DNA of 7,188 nt from Armatimonadota bacterium (GCA_014381035.1 JACMIS010000282.1:1-7188); one strand, 5' to 3'; shown: positions 1 to 6,722, counted from the first letter of the stretch. The notes: generated from the letters alone by a model not told the origin. Numbers and translations are program-made.

Positions 1-224
1 AGATGAGTCGAACCGATCTCAGGGCCGTGATACGCCTGAAGGGAGATACGCTGACCCGATCGCTGGGAGGACAGCCGGACGTCGTCCTCACGCCGATCTC
101 CGAGACTCAGTTCAAGGTGGGCAACACACGGTTGATGACGGAGTTCGTGATTGACGAGGCGGGGGTGACGCAGGTGATGGGCTCCGGCTTCCAGCAGATG
201 CTGGCCCGCCTCACGAAACGCTGA
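1..224 (+). CDS. C-terminal end of a protein cut by the window edge; DUF3471-like tail
   Basis: An open frame enters from the left edge and stops with TGA at 222-224. The first ATG (position 3) has no upstream sequence to judge and is probably an internal methionine. The visible 73 residues have the feel of the small beta-rich tail found behind serine beta-lactamase-like hydrolases (DUF3471 type): a G-D-x-L strand, then GGQPDVVLTPISETQFKV, then a strand leading into VIDEAGVTQV. In that family the tail reads roughly 'GQP...L.P.SE..F' followed by 'F..D..G.VT'. No catalytic residue is in view, so the function of the whole protein cannot be stated. The family call is recall of a motif pattern, not a search result. 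It sits 75 bp upstream of the next start and is probably not part of the sugar operon. Confidence 0.55.
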   Translation, partial: MSRTDLRAVIRLKGDTLTRSLGGQPDVVLTPISETQFKVGNTRLMTEFVIDEAGVTQVMGSGFQQMLARLTKR

Positions 225-286
225 TAGAAGCCGAGTTGCGTTCGCGGCGTGTCATAGCCGCACCAATCTGTGCCGCGATTTCCATC

Positions 287-292
287 GAGGAG
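287..292 (+). promoter_or_regulatory. Ribosome-binding site of the ATPase remnant
   Basis: GAGGAG lies 7 nt before the ATG at 300. This decides that start over the in-frame ATG at 270. It shows that the fused frame has a working-looking translation start, so the remnant could still be translated and coupled to the downstream permease. Confidence 0.6.
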
Positions 293-299
293 CGTCAGC

Positions 300-824
300 A
301 TGTCAGTCGGATCGGCCCGATTCATTGTCGCATTCTGCCTTGCCCTGAATACCGTCCCGGCCCGAGCGCAGGTTTACGATCCGGACAAAGGGTCGCCAAT
401 GCACCTGCTCGGCGCGCCGAAGGATGGCATTGCGTACTACGATATGCGGAAGCAAGCCGCTCAGCTGGTCTTCGGAAGTGCCGCCGAGGCGGAGCCGCTG
501 ATCCGCGAGTTGTCGGGGGGGAACCAACAAAAGATCGTTCTCGCGAAGTGGCTGGAAACCAATCCGCGCATCCTGATTTTAGACGAACCGACACGCGGTA
601 TCGATGTCGGCGCGAAGTCCGAAGTGCATCGTCTGGTCGCCGATCTCGCCGAAAAAGGCGTGGCGGTACTCCTCATCTCATCCGACTTGCCGGAAGTACT
701 GACCATGTGTGACCGGGTGCTTGTGATGCGGGAGGGGCAGATAGTGCGCGAACTCACGCGGCAGGAGGCAACCGCGGAAGCGATCATCGCCGCCGCATCC
801 GGTCTGTCGGAGGCGTCGGCATGA
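300..824 (+). pseudogene. rhaT: Truncated RhaT/RbsA-type sugar ABC ATPase remnant fused to a signal-peptide-like leader
   Basis: Residues about 68-174 are the end of the second nucleotide-binding domain of a CUT2 sugar ATPase: signature LSGGNQQK (71-78), Walker B ILILDEP followed by TRGIDVGAK (91-106), and ISSDLPE (126-132) at the switch position, where this family has Ser instead of His. Intact family members are about 500 residues with two complete domains. Here the whole first domain and the Walker A/P-loop of the second are missing, so it cannot bind ATP normally. Residues 1-24 look like a Sec signal peptide ending A-R-A-Q, and 25-67 are unrecognised, so the front seems to come from another gene. 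I chose the ATG at 300 because GAGGAG lies 7 nt upstream; an ATG at 270 is also in frame. The TGA at 822-824 overlaps the permease ATG (ATGA), so this 3' end is native to the operon. The symbol refers to the remnant's family. It may be a real deletion fusion or an assembly chimera. Confidence 0.8.
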
Positions 825-1801
825 AGTCGAACCTCCTTTCTCGACGTGAACTCCCTATCGCCGTGGCACTCGCCGTACTGATTGTTGTGGTCAGCATCGC
901 TCAGCCGCGCTTTCTTTCCGAGTCGAACGTGAAAAGCATCCTGCTCTGGATGCCGCTGATTACCGTGGTGGCGATGGGGCAGATGACGGTCGTCCTGACG
1001 CGCGGCATCGATGTTTCCGTCGGCTCGACGTTGGGACTTTCGGGAATGCTGGTCGGAATGCTCCTGCGCGACCACCCGGAAGTCAATGTATATCTCGCCG
1101 GGCTGGTTGGAATCGGTATCGGAATGGGGTTGGGCGCGGTGAACGGCGGTTTGATCGCCGGGGCTGGCGTTCCACCGATTGTTGCGACGCTCGGGACGCT
1201 CGGAATTTACCGGGGGTTGACTTTTATCGTCAGCGGGGGGCGTCAGATTGACGATTACCAGTTGCCCCGCGCGATGGCGCGGTGGTCCATTGACGGACCG
1301 TTCGGGCAAAACATTGTACCCTGGGTAGTGCTCATGGCACTGCTTGCCGCCGCGTTGATCCATTTCGTTCTGACCCAGACGCGCTTCGGGCGCAACCTGT
1401 ATGCTATCGGCGGCGACCCCGAAGCGGCGGAACTACGCGGCATACCGGTTCGCGCGACGACGTTTTTGAGTTATGTGATCTGCGGAGCGGGGGCAGGGCT
1501 TGCCGGAGTCCTGTACGCGTCACGATTCGGTACGATCAACCCCGCGAGCATCGGCAATGGCTTCGAACTGCTCGTGATCGCCGCCGTGGTTATTGGCGGC
1601 ACGAGCATCTTCGGCGGAGTCGGGTCTGTCGCCGGAGTCCTGCTGAGTTGCCTCCTGCTCGGCACCATCAATGTCGCGCTCGCCGTGCTCAATATCGCGG
1701 AAACCTGGCAGTCCGCCGTGTACGGTATTGTCATCCTGCTGGCTATCGTCGCGGACGACGCCGCGAAGAAGCGTCTGCTGCGACGGTTGACCGGAGAATG
1801 A
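821..1801 (+). CDS. rhaP: Sugar ABC transporter permease, RhaP-like
   Basis: A 326-residue inner-membrane permease of the BPD_transp_2 (CUT2) family, normal length. It would form half of the membrane channel that passes a monosaccharide delivered by the binding lipoprotein. A first membrane helix lies at about 11-27. The conserved loop [10 protein letters not shown] is at 60-69, and the cytoplasmic ATPase-contact loop [13 protein letters not shown] is at about 195-207. Near the C-terminus comes [14 protein letters not shown] and a final hydrophobic helix. Wording such as [19 protein letters not shown] and IVSGGRQ resembles RhaP of rhamnose transporters more than the ribose permease, judged from memory. 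The ATG overlaps the stop of the ATPase remnant by 4 nt, so translation is probably coupled. No damage is visible, although its partner ATPase gene is broken. Confidence 0.88.
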   Translation: MKSNLLSRRELPIAVALAVLIVVVSIAQPRFLSESNVKSILLWMPLITVVAMGQMTVVLTRGIDVSVGSTLGLSGMLVGMLLRDHPEVNVYLAGLVGIGIGMGLGAVNGGLIAGAGVPPIVATLGTLGIYRGLTFIVSGGRQIDDYQLPRAMARWSIDGPFGQNIVPWVVLMALLAAALIHFVLTQTRFGRNLYAIGGDPEAAELRGIPVRATTFLSYVICGAGAGLAGVLYASRFGTINPASIGNGFELLVIAAVVIGGTSIFGGVGSVAGVLLSCLLLGTINVALAVLNIAETWQSAVYGIVILLAIVADDAAKKRLLRRLTGE

Positions 1802-1805
1802 TGCC

Positions 1806-2756
1806 ATGAGTTATCTCGCCACCCTTTGGAAGCGATACGCCCCGGAATGTGTCTCCGTTGCCCTGCTGGTTCTCGTTCTGGTGATTACCGCGATGCGTGA
1901 ACCGCGCTTTTTCGACACAGAGTACCTGTTCGACCGCTCTACCCTGTATATGGAAACAGGGTTGCTGACGCTCGCGATGACCCTGGTTATTATCGCCGGG
2001 CATATTGATCTGTCCGTCACTTCCATACTGGCACTGGTCGGTGCCATCATCGCGACCCTGCATGTACGGTTCGGCGCTCCGCTCGGCGTTCTGCTCCCAC
2101 TCGCGCCGGTTTTGGGGGCGGGACTCGGTTGGATAAACGGGGTCCTGGTCGCGAAACGAAAACTACCATCGCTCGTCGTTACTCTGGCGACGATGGCACT
2201 GTATCGCGGCGTTGCACAGATATTGCTCGGGGATCAATCCCTGCCGATGCCACGCTGGTTTGTCGGCATCGAAAAAGTGTCCCTGCCAGGAACCTATTTC
2301 CACGCGCCTCTACTCTTATTACTCGCCGCCGCCGTCGGATTCGGGCTACTCCTGCACCGGACAGTGTTCGGGCGATATATTACAACGGTCGGAGTAAACA
2401 GCGAGGCGGCACAGTATTCAGGCGTTCCGGCAGAAAAGGTTCTAACACGAATTTTTGTCCTTTCCGGTGCGACAGCGGGCGTCGCGGCGTTATTACTCCT
2501 TTCGCGCCTGGGAGTCGCCCGCTACGATCACGCACGCGGTCTCGAACTGGATGTGATCACGGCGGTCGTGCTGGGAGGGACCAGCATTTACGGCGGGCGC
2601 GGGACGATATTCGGTTCTCTCGCCGCGCTCCTGCTGATCGCGACGCTACAAACCGGGATGGGAGTCTCCGGTGTGACTGCCGAGACTCAGGTAACTGCCA
2701 TAGGCGTTCTCCTGATTCTAGCCCTACTATTAGCAAAGATTACACACCGCACATAA
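1806..2756 (+). CDS. rhaQ: Sugar ABC transporter permease, RhaQ-like
   Basis: A 316-residue second permease of the same CUT2 family, expected to pair with the preceding permease as a heterodimeric channel, as in RhaPQ and LsrCD systems. Membrane helices begin at about 16-29. The family loop is GHIDLSV (65-71), the ATPase-contact loop GVNSEAAQYSGVP lies at about 196-208, and VVLGGTSIYGGRGT is near 253-266. The start follows the upstream stop after 4 nt, with GGAG at 1793-1796 as ribosome-binding site inside the previous gene's last codons, so the two are translated together. It is full length with no internal damage. The RhaQ label rests on gene order and general similarity; an LsrD-like assignment cannot be excluded by eye. 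Confidence 0.87.
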   Translation: MSYLATLWKRYAPECVSVALLVLVLVITAMREPRFFDTEYLFDRSTLYMETGLLTLAMTLVIIAGHIDLSVTSILALVGAIIATLHVRFGAPLGVLLPLAPVLGAGLGWINGVLVAKRKLPSLVVTLATMALYRGVAQILLGDQSLPMPRWFVGIEKVSLPGTYFHAPLLLLLAAAVGFGLLLHRTVFGRYITTVGVNSEAAQYSGVPAEKVLTRIFVLSGATAGVAALLLLSRLGVARYDHARGLELDVITAVVLGGTSIYGGRGTIFGSLAALLLIATLQTGMGVSGVTAETQVTAIGVLLILALLLAKITHRT

Positions 2757-2757
2757 C

Positions 2758-2763
2758 AAAGGA
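2758..2763 (+). promoter_or_regulatory. Ribosome-binding site of the binding-protein gene
   Basis: AAAGGA lies just after the permease stop. It is 13 nt from the ATG at 2777 but 7 nt from an in-frame TTG at 2771 (TTG-ACA-ATG). The spacing favours TTG initiation; the ATG is the conventional choice. The signal peptide is essentially the same either way. Confidence 0.5.
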
Positions 2764-2776
2764 TGTTGAATTGACA

Positions 2777-3823
2777 ATGAAACGAAAACAATTTCTCGCT
2801 CTGGTTCCTCTGGCAGTACTGTCGGTGCTGGTCGGTTGCAAGCCCGCCGATAATGCCAGCGATACGACTACCGTGCCTGTCAATACTGCCACCAAAGACG
2901 GTAAATTACGTATCGTCTATATCCCGAAGAACACCGGTAATCCGTATTTCGACGGGATTGTGGAGGGGTTCAAAAAAGGCGCGACCGAACTTGGTGTCGA
3001 GTTTGCCACGACGGCACCCGCGCAACCCGACCCCACCGCGCAAATCTCGTTTATCAAAGACGAAATTCAGCGCGGCGCGGATGTCATCTGTATCACACCC
3101 AACAGCGTGGACGCACTCAACGGAGTTTTTGACGAAGCACGTGCGAAGGGCGTCAAGATCGTCACCGTGAACGCCGACATTACCGGCAACGAATCACACC
3201 GAGACGCGTGTGTTTTGCCGACCGACTTCGACACGCTCGGTGCCAGTCAGATCGAGCTGCTCGGTTCGCTGATCAACTATTCCGGCAAATTCGCGATCCT
3301 GTCCGCCACGACCGACGCACCCGACCAGAACTACTGGATCAAGGGAATGGAAGAAGCGTTGAACCAACCAAAATATCAGAAAATGCAACTGGTCGGCATC
3401 GTCTACGGCGACGACAAGGATCAAAAGAGCGTCACCGAAGCCGAAGGACTACTGACCAAGTATCCCGACCTGCGGGCGATTCTTTCCCCGACGTCGGTCG
3501 GAGTCGCCGCCGCCGCGAAGGTCGTCGAATCCCGAAACGTCGCCGATAAGGTAACGGTAGTGGGTTTGGGCACGCCGAACACGATGCGTCGCTATCTCAA
3601 GGACGGCATCGTTCCCGCAGTCGCGCTGTGGAGTCCGCCGGATCAAGGGTATCTCGCCGCTCACGTCGCGGTCGCCCTGGCGAAGGGCGAACTAAAAACC
3701 GAGACCGGCACGGAGTTTACTGCGGGAACCCTCGCGAAGAAGACGGTCGGCAAGAACGGGGTTATTATCACCGGTTCCCCCGTGATTTTCAAAAAGGACA
3801 ACGTAGATCAGTTTCAATTTTAG
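2777..3823 (+). CDS. rhaS: Solute-binding lipoprotein of a rhamnose/AI-2-type ABC transporter, RhaS-like
   Basis: A 348-residue extracytoplasmic sugar-binding protein of the Peripla_BP_4 type. The N-terminus is a lipoprotein signal: basic MKRKQ, a hydrophobic stretch, lipobox LVGC with the lipidated Cys at 21, then a Thr-rich linker. The mature fold starts at LRIVYIPKNTGNPYF (44-58). Later landmarks are ISFIKDEIQRGADVICITP (90-108), GVKIVTVNAD (125-134), AILSATTDAPDQNYWIKGME (173-192), YGDD (210-213), AILSPTSVG (234-242) and the C-terminal FKKDNVDQF. These match RhaS-type proteins best, with the related LsrB family next. Here RhaS means the rhamnose-binding protein, not the AraC-type regulator of the same name. 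The reading frame is open far upstream through the permease gene, but the signal peptide fixes the real N-terminus. A TTG at 2771, two codons earlier, has better spacing from AAAGGA and could be the true start. Confidence 0.88.
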   Translation: MKRKQFLALVPLAVLSVLVGCKPADNASDTTTVPVNTATKDGKLRIVYIPKNTGNPYFDGIVEGFKKGATELGVEFATTAPAQPDPTAQISFIKDEIQRGADVICITPNSVDALNGVFDEARAKGVKIVTVNADITGNESHRDACVLPTDFDTLGASQIELLGSLINYSGKFAILSATTDAPDQNYWIKGMEEALNQPKYQKMQLVGIVYGDDKDQKSVTEAEGLLTKYPDLRAILSPTSVGVAAAAKVVESRNVADKVTVVGLGTPNTMRRYLKDGIVPAVALWSPPDQGYLAAHVAVALAKGELKTETGTEFTAGTLAKKTVGKNGVIITGSPVIFKKDNVDQFQF

Positions 3824-3868
3824 TGAGTTCGGTCCGGCTTAGCCCTTCTTCCTCTCATGGCACCGCGT

Positions 3869-3905
3869 AGCGGGGAGGTCGTTTCCATTACCTCCCCGTT
3901 TTCTC
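3869..3905 (+). terminator. Intrinsic terminator of the sugar-transport operon
   Basis: The arms CGGGGAGGT (3871-3879) and ACCTCCCCG (3890-3898) pair perfectly around a 10-nt loop. The stem can be lengthened by a G-T and an A-T pair, and TTTTCTC follows. It sits 45 bp after the binding-protein stop codon, so the operon ends here and no catabolic genes follow. Confidence 0.85.
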
Positions 3906-4244
3906 ACGCGACATGAAAGATTGCGCGTGTCAACCGCATTTTAAAAAGAGACTTATTAGATACAGATATATGAGGCAAACTGGAAAAACTATCTCCTCTT
4001 TCTGCCGATTTGCAACTGGATTTAAGTATCTACCCGCGAAATCTCTGCATATACACAATGCCAGATTTTTTGGAATGATGGCAACAACCCGTCGAAACAT
4101 GATACTATATATCCACAATCGCGTTGGAGTTCGATGGGAGAGCAAACGACAACACGATTACCCCGGCGACTGCATAACTCATAAGGAGTATATGACAGTT
4201 GCTTTTTTTGTTATCCGCTTCAAAGGTCGGGTTTTTTCTATCAC
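3906..4244. other. AT-rich intergenic gap between convergent units, no convincing gene
   Basis: About 340 bp clearly richer in A and T than the flanking genes. An ATG at 3913 opens a 111-codon frame, but the product is Arg/His/Ile-rich with no recognisable fold and no good ribosome-binding site, so I do not call it. The only part with gene-like signals is the last 57 bp (listed separately). I see no tRNA, no convincing hairpin and no clear promoter. A weak TACTAT -10-like hexamer near 4104 has no good -35 partner. Confidence 0.5.
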
Positions 4245-4248
4245 CTAA
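4192..4248 (+). CDS. Possible 18-residue small protein with a good ribosome-binding site
   Basis: AAGGAG at 4183-4188 is followed after a short gap by ATG at 4192. The frame encodes an 18-residue hydrophobic/basic peptide (MTVAFFVIRFKGRVFSIT) and stops at 4246-4248, overlapping the convergent regulator's stop codon. The strong ribosome-binding site is the only positive evidence. It could be a chance match, a leader peptide, or the start of a gene whose remainder is lost. A 7-T run follows shortly after the start. Confidence 0.25.
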   Translation: MTVAFFVIRFKGRVFSIT

Positions 4249-4595
4249 AAAGCCGGGCTTGGCTGCACCCTGCTGCCGGGAGACCGGGAATCAATCGCTT
4301 CCAAACTCGCCTTCAACGCGACGCGGTACTGGTCAAACGCCGCGCGTCCGTCGTCGGTCAGCCGGCACAGCGTCATCTGTATCTTCCCGCGATAGGTTTT
4401 CGTCACTTCCACGTACTGCGACGCCTCTAACCGTGACAAGTGGCTCGACAGGTTGCCTTTGCTCATCCCTGTCTCGCGTAGCAGGTACAGGAAATCGGCT
4501 TCCTCCACCTCGGAAAGGATGGCGACGATCATCAGCCGTGCCGGTTCGTGTATCACGCGGTCTAACTCGGCGATGATTCGGATCTGTTCGTTCAT
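4245..4595 (-). CDS. Small winged-helix transcriptional regulator (HTH_34/MarR-ArsR-like)
   Basis: A 116-residue single-domain DNA-binding protein. The first helix carries LDRVIHEPARLMIVAIL (11-27), the usual opening of this family. The helix-turn-helix spans about 34-58, with recognition helix SKGNLSSHLSRLE at 45-57, and the wing lies at about 62-78 (VEVTKTYRGKIQ). No metal-binding Cys pair is seen, so it is not a classical metal-sensing ArsR. Its ATG overlaps the TGA of the upstream membrane gene by 4 nt, so it is co-translated with the membrane pair. By family habit such regulators repress their own operon; the palindrome at 5964-5992 is the obvious candidate site. Its signal is unknown. 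Confidence 0.85.
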   Translation of the reverse strand: MNEQIRIIAELDRVIHEPARLMIVAILSEVEEADFLYLLRETGMSKGNLSSHLSRLEASQYVEVTKTYRGKIQMTLCRLTDDGRAAFDQYRVALKASLEAIDSRSPGSRVQPSPAF

Positions 4596-5269
4596 GTCGC
4601 GTCGCCTTCCGTGGCGACGGGAACGCGGAGTATGTCGGCGAAGGCGGTGGCTCCCGAGATAATCAGGCTCGTGCCAAGAATCATGGCGAACAGGAAACTC
4701 GCGTGTAGCCAGCCGAGTTGCGCGGACGCCAGCAGCGAGGAAGCGACGAACGCTATGCCAGCGACTGCCAGGTGACGGGCGAAACCGACTCTCCGAAAAT
4801 TGACAATGAGCCCGCAGCCGATCCCGTAGCCGATAAGTACCAGGCTCATGTCACTGGTCCAGAAGCCAGGCGTTCCCCAGAGAGCGTACTGAAAACCGAT
4901 GAAGTGTACGACGCCGATGAGAACGGAGGCTACCAGAATCGTCCGGCGGCGATTTTCGGGAACGATGCGCGGCTGAACGTATCCCATCCGCGGATATATA
5001 AACCGACGTCTCAATGGTTCAATCGCCAGCATCCCGGACATTATCATGACATTCGCCAGCAGGATTGCCACGATGAAGAACGAATTCGCATCCTGATAGG
5101 CGCGGCTGAGGTGAAAGTCGGTCCCATGCATCGAGGCGATGGATCGAATCGCGGCGTAGTTGATCAACGCAACGGCGAAGAGCGTGATGCCGCCGACCAT
5201 ATCCAGTAGACCGTCCTCCTGGAAGGCGCGTTTAGATCGCATCGCATAACCATTTAGTGTGGTGACCAT
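4592..5269 (-). CDS. Six-segment membrane protein of unknown function, second of a tandem pair
   Basis: A 225-residue integral membrane protein, unrecognised family. It begins MVTTLNGYAMRSKR. About six hydrophobic segments follow, the first starting at GLLDMVGG. A basic stretch after the second segment contains RRRFIYPRMGYVQPR. Near the middle is FWTSDMSL, later RVGFARHLAVAGI, and the tail is ILRVPVATEGD. All these motifs recur in the upstream neighbour, so the two are paralogues from a tandem duplication and may form a heteromer. I chose the ATG at 5267-5269, not the in-frame upstream ATG at 5312-5314, because GGAGA sits a few bases ahead of it and the N-terminus then aligns with its paralogue. 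It starts 1 nt after the upstream stop and ends overlapping the regulator start by 4 nt. Confidence 0.82.
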   Translation of the reverse strand: MVTTLNGYAMRSKRAFQEDGLLDMVGGITLFAVALINYAAIRSIASMHGTDFHLSRAYQDANSFFIVAILLANVMIMSGMLAIEPLRRRFIYPRMGYVQPRIVPENRRRTILVASVLIGVVHFIGFQYALWGTPGFWTSDMSLVLIGYGIGCGLIVNFRRVGFARHLAVAGIAFVASSLLASAQLGWLHASFLFAMILGTSLIISGATAFADILRVPVATEGDAT

Positions 5270-5270
5270 T

Positions 5271-5951
5271 TTAATCTCCTTCGGTGAGCACGGGTAGGCG
5301 CAGTATCTGGGCAAACGGAATGGTGCCCGATACCAGTAAGCTGATCCCCAGAATCAGCGCGAGGGCGAGGTCGGCATACCGCCACGGAAGCGGCACTGCC
5401 GCAATCAACACAGCGGCGGCGACGGATATTCCGGCGACGATGAGATGGCGAGCAAACCTGTATTTCACGAAGTTGACGACAAGCGCGATTCCAAACCCGA
5501 TCCCGACCGCCAGCAAAGTCATGTCACGTGTCCAGAACGCGAACGATTGCCAGAGGCTCGGGCGGGAGCCGAAGAAAGCCACGATTCCAAGCGCGAAGAT
5601 ACCAAACAACACCGTCTGTATCCGCTGGTCTTTCGTGGTGCGCGGCTGTGCGTAACCGAGCCGGGGGTATACGAAGCGGCACTTCAGAAACGTGACCGCG
5701 TGGAAGCTGAGTGGGATCATCAGATTCGTCAGGAGCATAAAAAATGTCGTTGTTGGCATCGTATCCTGCCAGGCGTGGGGCGGGTACGCCCCGCCGTCGA
5801 CCGCCGCCGCTATCCTCGTCGACGTTACGATCCCGACGTAGAACGATAACGCAATGCCAAGTATCCCAAACCCGCAAGCCATATCGAGCAACCCGTCCGC
5901 CTGGTACGTGCGTTTGGGACGCTGGACGTAACCGTCAATCGCTGAAACCAT
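5271..5951 (-). CDS. Six-segment membrane protein of unknown function, first of a tandem pair
   Basis: A 226-residue integral membrane protein, unrecognised family. It has a short polar N-terminus (to about residue 19), then hydrophobic segments at about 20-42, 67-90, 111-129, 143-162, 166-190 and 192-216. Shared with its paralogue are GLLDM (20-24), CRFVYPRLGYAQPR after the second segment, FWTRDMTL, RFARHLIVAGI and the tail LRLPVLTEGD. No enzyme or transporter motif is evident; the YPRxGY stretch on the predicted loop is the most distinctive mark. GGAGGAT (5958-5964 on the opposite strand) gives a strong ribosome-binding site 6 nt before the ATG. It is the first gene of the three-gene unit, directly behind a long palindrome. 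A role in envelope response, paired with the regulator, is inference only. Confidence 0.82.
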   Translation of the reverse strand: MVSAIDGYVQRPKRTYQADGLLDMACGFGILGIALSFYVGIVTSTRIAAAVDGGAYPPHAWQDTMPTTTFFMLLTNLMIPLSFHAVTFLKCRFVYPRLGYAQPRTTKDQRIQTVLFGIFALGIVAFFGSRPSLWQSFAFWTRDMTLLAVGIGFGIALVVNFVKYRFARHLIVAGISVAAAVLIAAVPLPWRYADLALALILGISLLVSGTIPFAQILRLPVLTEGD

Positions 5952-5963
5952 TTAGTAATCCTC

Positions 5964-5992
5964 CATACTGGTTTGTTATACAAACCAGTATG
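5964..5992. promoter_or_regulatory. 29-bp palindrome, probable operator of the membrane-protein/regulator operon
   Basis: The arms CATACTGGTTTGT (5964-5976) and ACAAACCAGTATG (5980-5992) are perfect complements around a 3-bp centre. It abuts the ribosome-binding site of the first minus-strand gene. On the minus strand its centre reads TATAAC, a plausible -10 hexamer, though no good -35 lies 16-18 bp further up. Placement and symmetry fit a dimeric winged-helix repressor, the most likely being the one encoded at the operon's end. A hairpin in the 5' leader RNA is the alternative. Confidence 0.65.
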
Positions 5993-6054
5993 TATCACTT
6001 GCGACAAATTAGCAAGGCTTTCCGTAACTATATTTTCGCCCGGCGTCGGGGCTT

Positions 6055-6100
6055 GCCAAAATAAAAGCCGTGTACAATCACAGTTGTACGCGGCTTTTAT
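6055..6100 (-). terminator. Intrinsic terminator of the peroxidase gene
   Basis: The arms at 6061-6077 and 6084-6100 pair over 17 positions with one G-T wobble and a 6-nt loop. Read on the minus strand, the stem ends in GGCTTTTATTTT, a GC-rich base followed by a U-rich tail, 44 bp after the peroxidase stop codon. It also has T residues in the plus direction, but no plus-strand gene ends here. Confidence 0.82.
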
Positions 6101-6143
6101 CGTCTCGGCGCGAGAACAAGGCTCCCGCTTGTAGCTAACGGTT

Positions 6144-6722
6144 CTACTTCTTTTTCGCGAGAGCCGCTTCGACCGCGCTAACCACTTCCGGTGAAAGCGG
6201 ATCTTTGGACGAATCGAACCGGGCGACAACCTGTCCCTTGTCGTCTACCAAAAACTTGGTAAAGTTCCATTGCACCGGTCCCGCGAACTTCGGGTTGGTA
6301 TCCTTGCCAGTCAGGAACGCATATAACGGGGCTTGTCCCGTACCGGGCGCGACCGTTATCTTCGAGAACATATCGAAGCTCGTTTTGAACCGGAGACTGC
6401 AAAACTGCTTGATCTGCGCGTCGGTACCCGGCTCCTGTCCACCAAAGTCATTCGCAGGGAAGCCGAGGATACGTAGCCCCTTCCCCTTGTAGCGACCGTA
6501 CAACGTTTCCAAACTGGCATACTGCGGCGTAAACCCGCACTGCGACGCCGTATTTACGAACAAGGTGACTTTCCCTTTGTAGCGCGACAGCGGGATCGTT
6601 TTGCCTTCGATGTTCTTTACCGTGAAATCGAGCGGGCTTTTGGCAGGCGCGGCATCGGCAGAGGTGGCAGCGGCGACGGCAATAATACCGAAAGCAATGG
6701 GAAGCGCAAGACGTTTAAGCAT
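6144..6722 (-). CDS. Exported Cys-type glutathione peroxidase (probably thioredoxin-dependent)
   Basis: A 192-residue peroxidase of the GPx family, which reduces hydrogen peroxide and organic hydroperoxides. Residues 1-25 are a Sec signal peptide (MLKR, hydrophobic core, then ADAA), so it works outside the cytoplasm. The peroxidatic Cys is C62 in NTASQCGFTPQY, in place of selenocysteine. The other tetrad members are Q96 (GGQEPG) and W152-N153 (WNFTKF). C108 in QFCSLRF sits where two-Cys members carry the resolving Cys, so thioredoxin is the likelier reductant; this is inference from family knowledge. The usual FPCNQF box reads FPANDF here. I chose the ATG at 6720-6722, directly before the signal peptide; an in-frame ATG at 6765-6767 would add 15 polar residues and begin inside a palindrome. 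It is a single-gene unit with its own terminator. Confidence 0.92.
   Translation of the reverse strand: MLKRLALPIAFGIIAVAAATSADAAPAKSPLDFTVKNIEGKTIPLSRYKGKVTLFVNTASQCGFTPQYASLETLYGRYKGKGLRILGFPANDFGGQEPGTDAQIKQFCSLRFKTSFDMFSKITVAPGTGQAPLYAFLTGKDTNPKFAGPVQWNFTKFLVDDKGQVVARFDSSKDPLSPEVVSAVEAALAKKK

Noticed and set aside
461..1363. 300-codon minus-strand frame across the ATPase remnant and first permease
   Set aside because: Antisense to a clear permease, with a low-complexity polar product rich in His, Arg, Asp and Gln; typical of the shadow frames of GC-rich genes.
2129..2776. Open frame extending the binding-protein gene 216 codons upstream, inside the second permease
   Set aside because: The residues are Arg/Ser-rich and featureless, and the lipoprotein signal starting at 2777 fixes the real N-terminus. 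It is a shadow of the permease gene in another frame.
3906..4191. Search for a tRNA, riboswitch or small RNA in the AT-rich gap
   Set aside because: No cloverleaf or long stem was found. The best inverted repeat (TGCCA/TGGCA near 4060-4082) has 5-bp arms only.
3913..4248. 111-codon frame in the AT-rich gap
   Set aside because: No ribosome-binding site at its start, no recognisable domain and composition unlike the neighbours. Only its last 18 codons have a plausible start signal.
4200..4262. Possible minus-strand terminator after the regulator gene
   Set aside because: The AGCC/GGCT stem overlapping the gene's end has only about 4 bp and the T-rich parts are not placed directly after a good stem. 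Not strong enough to call.
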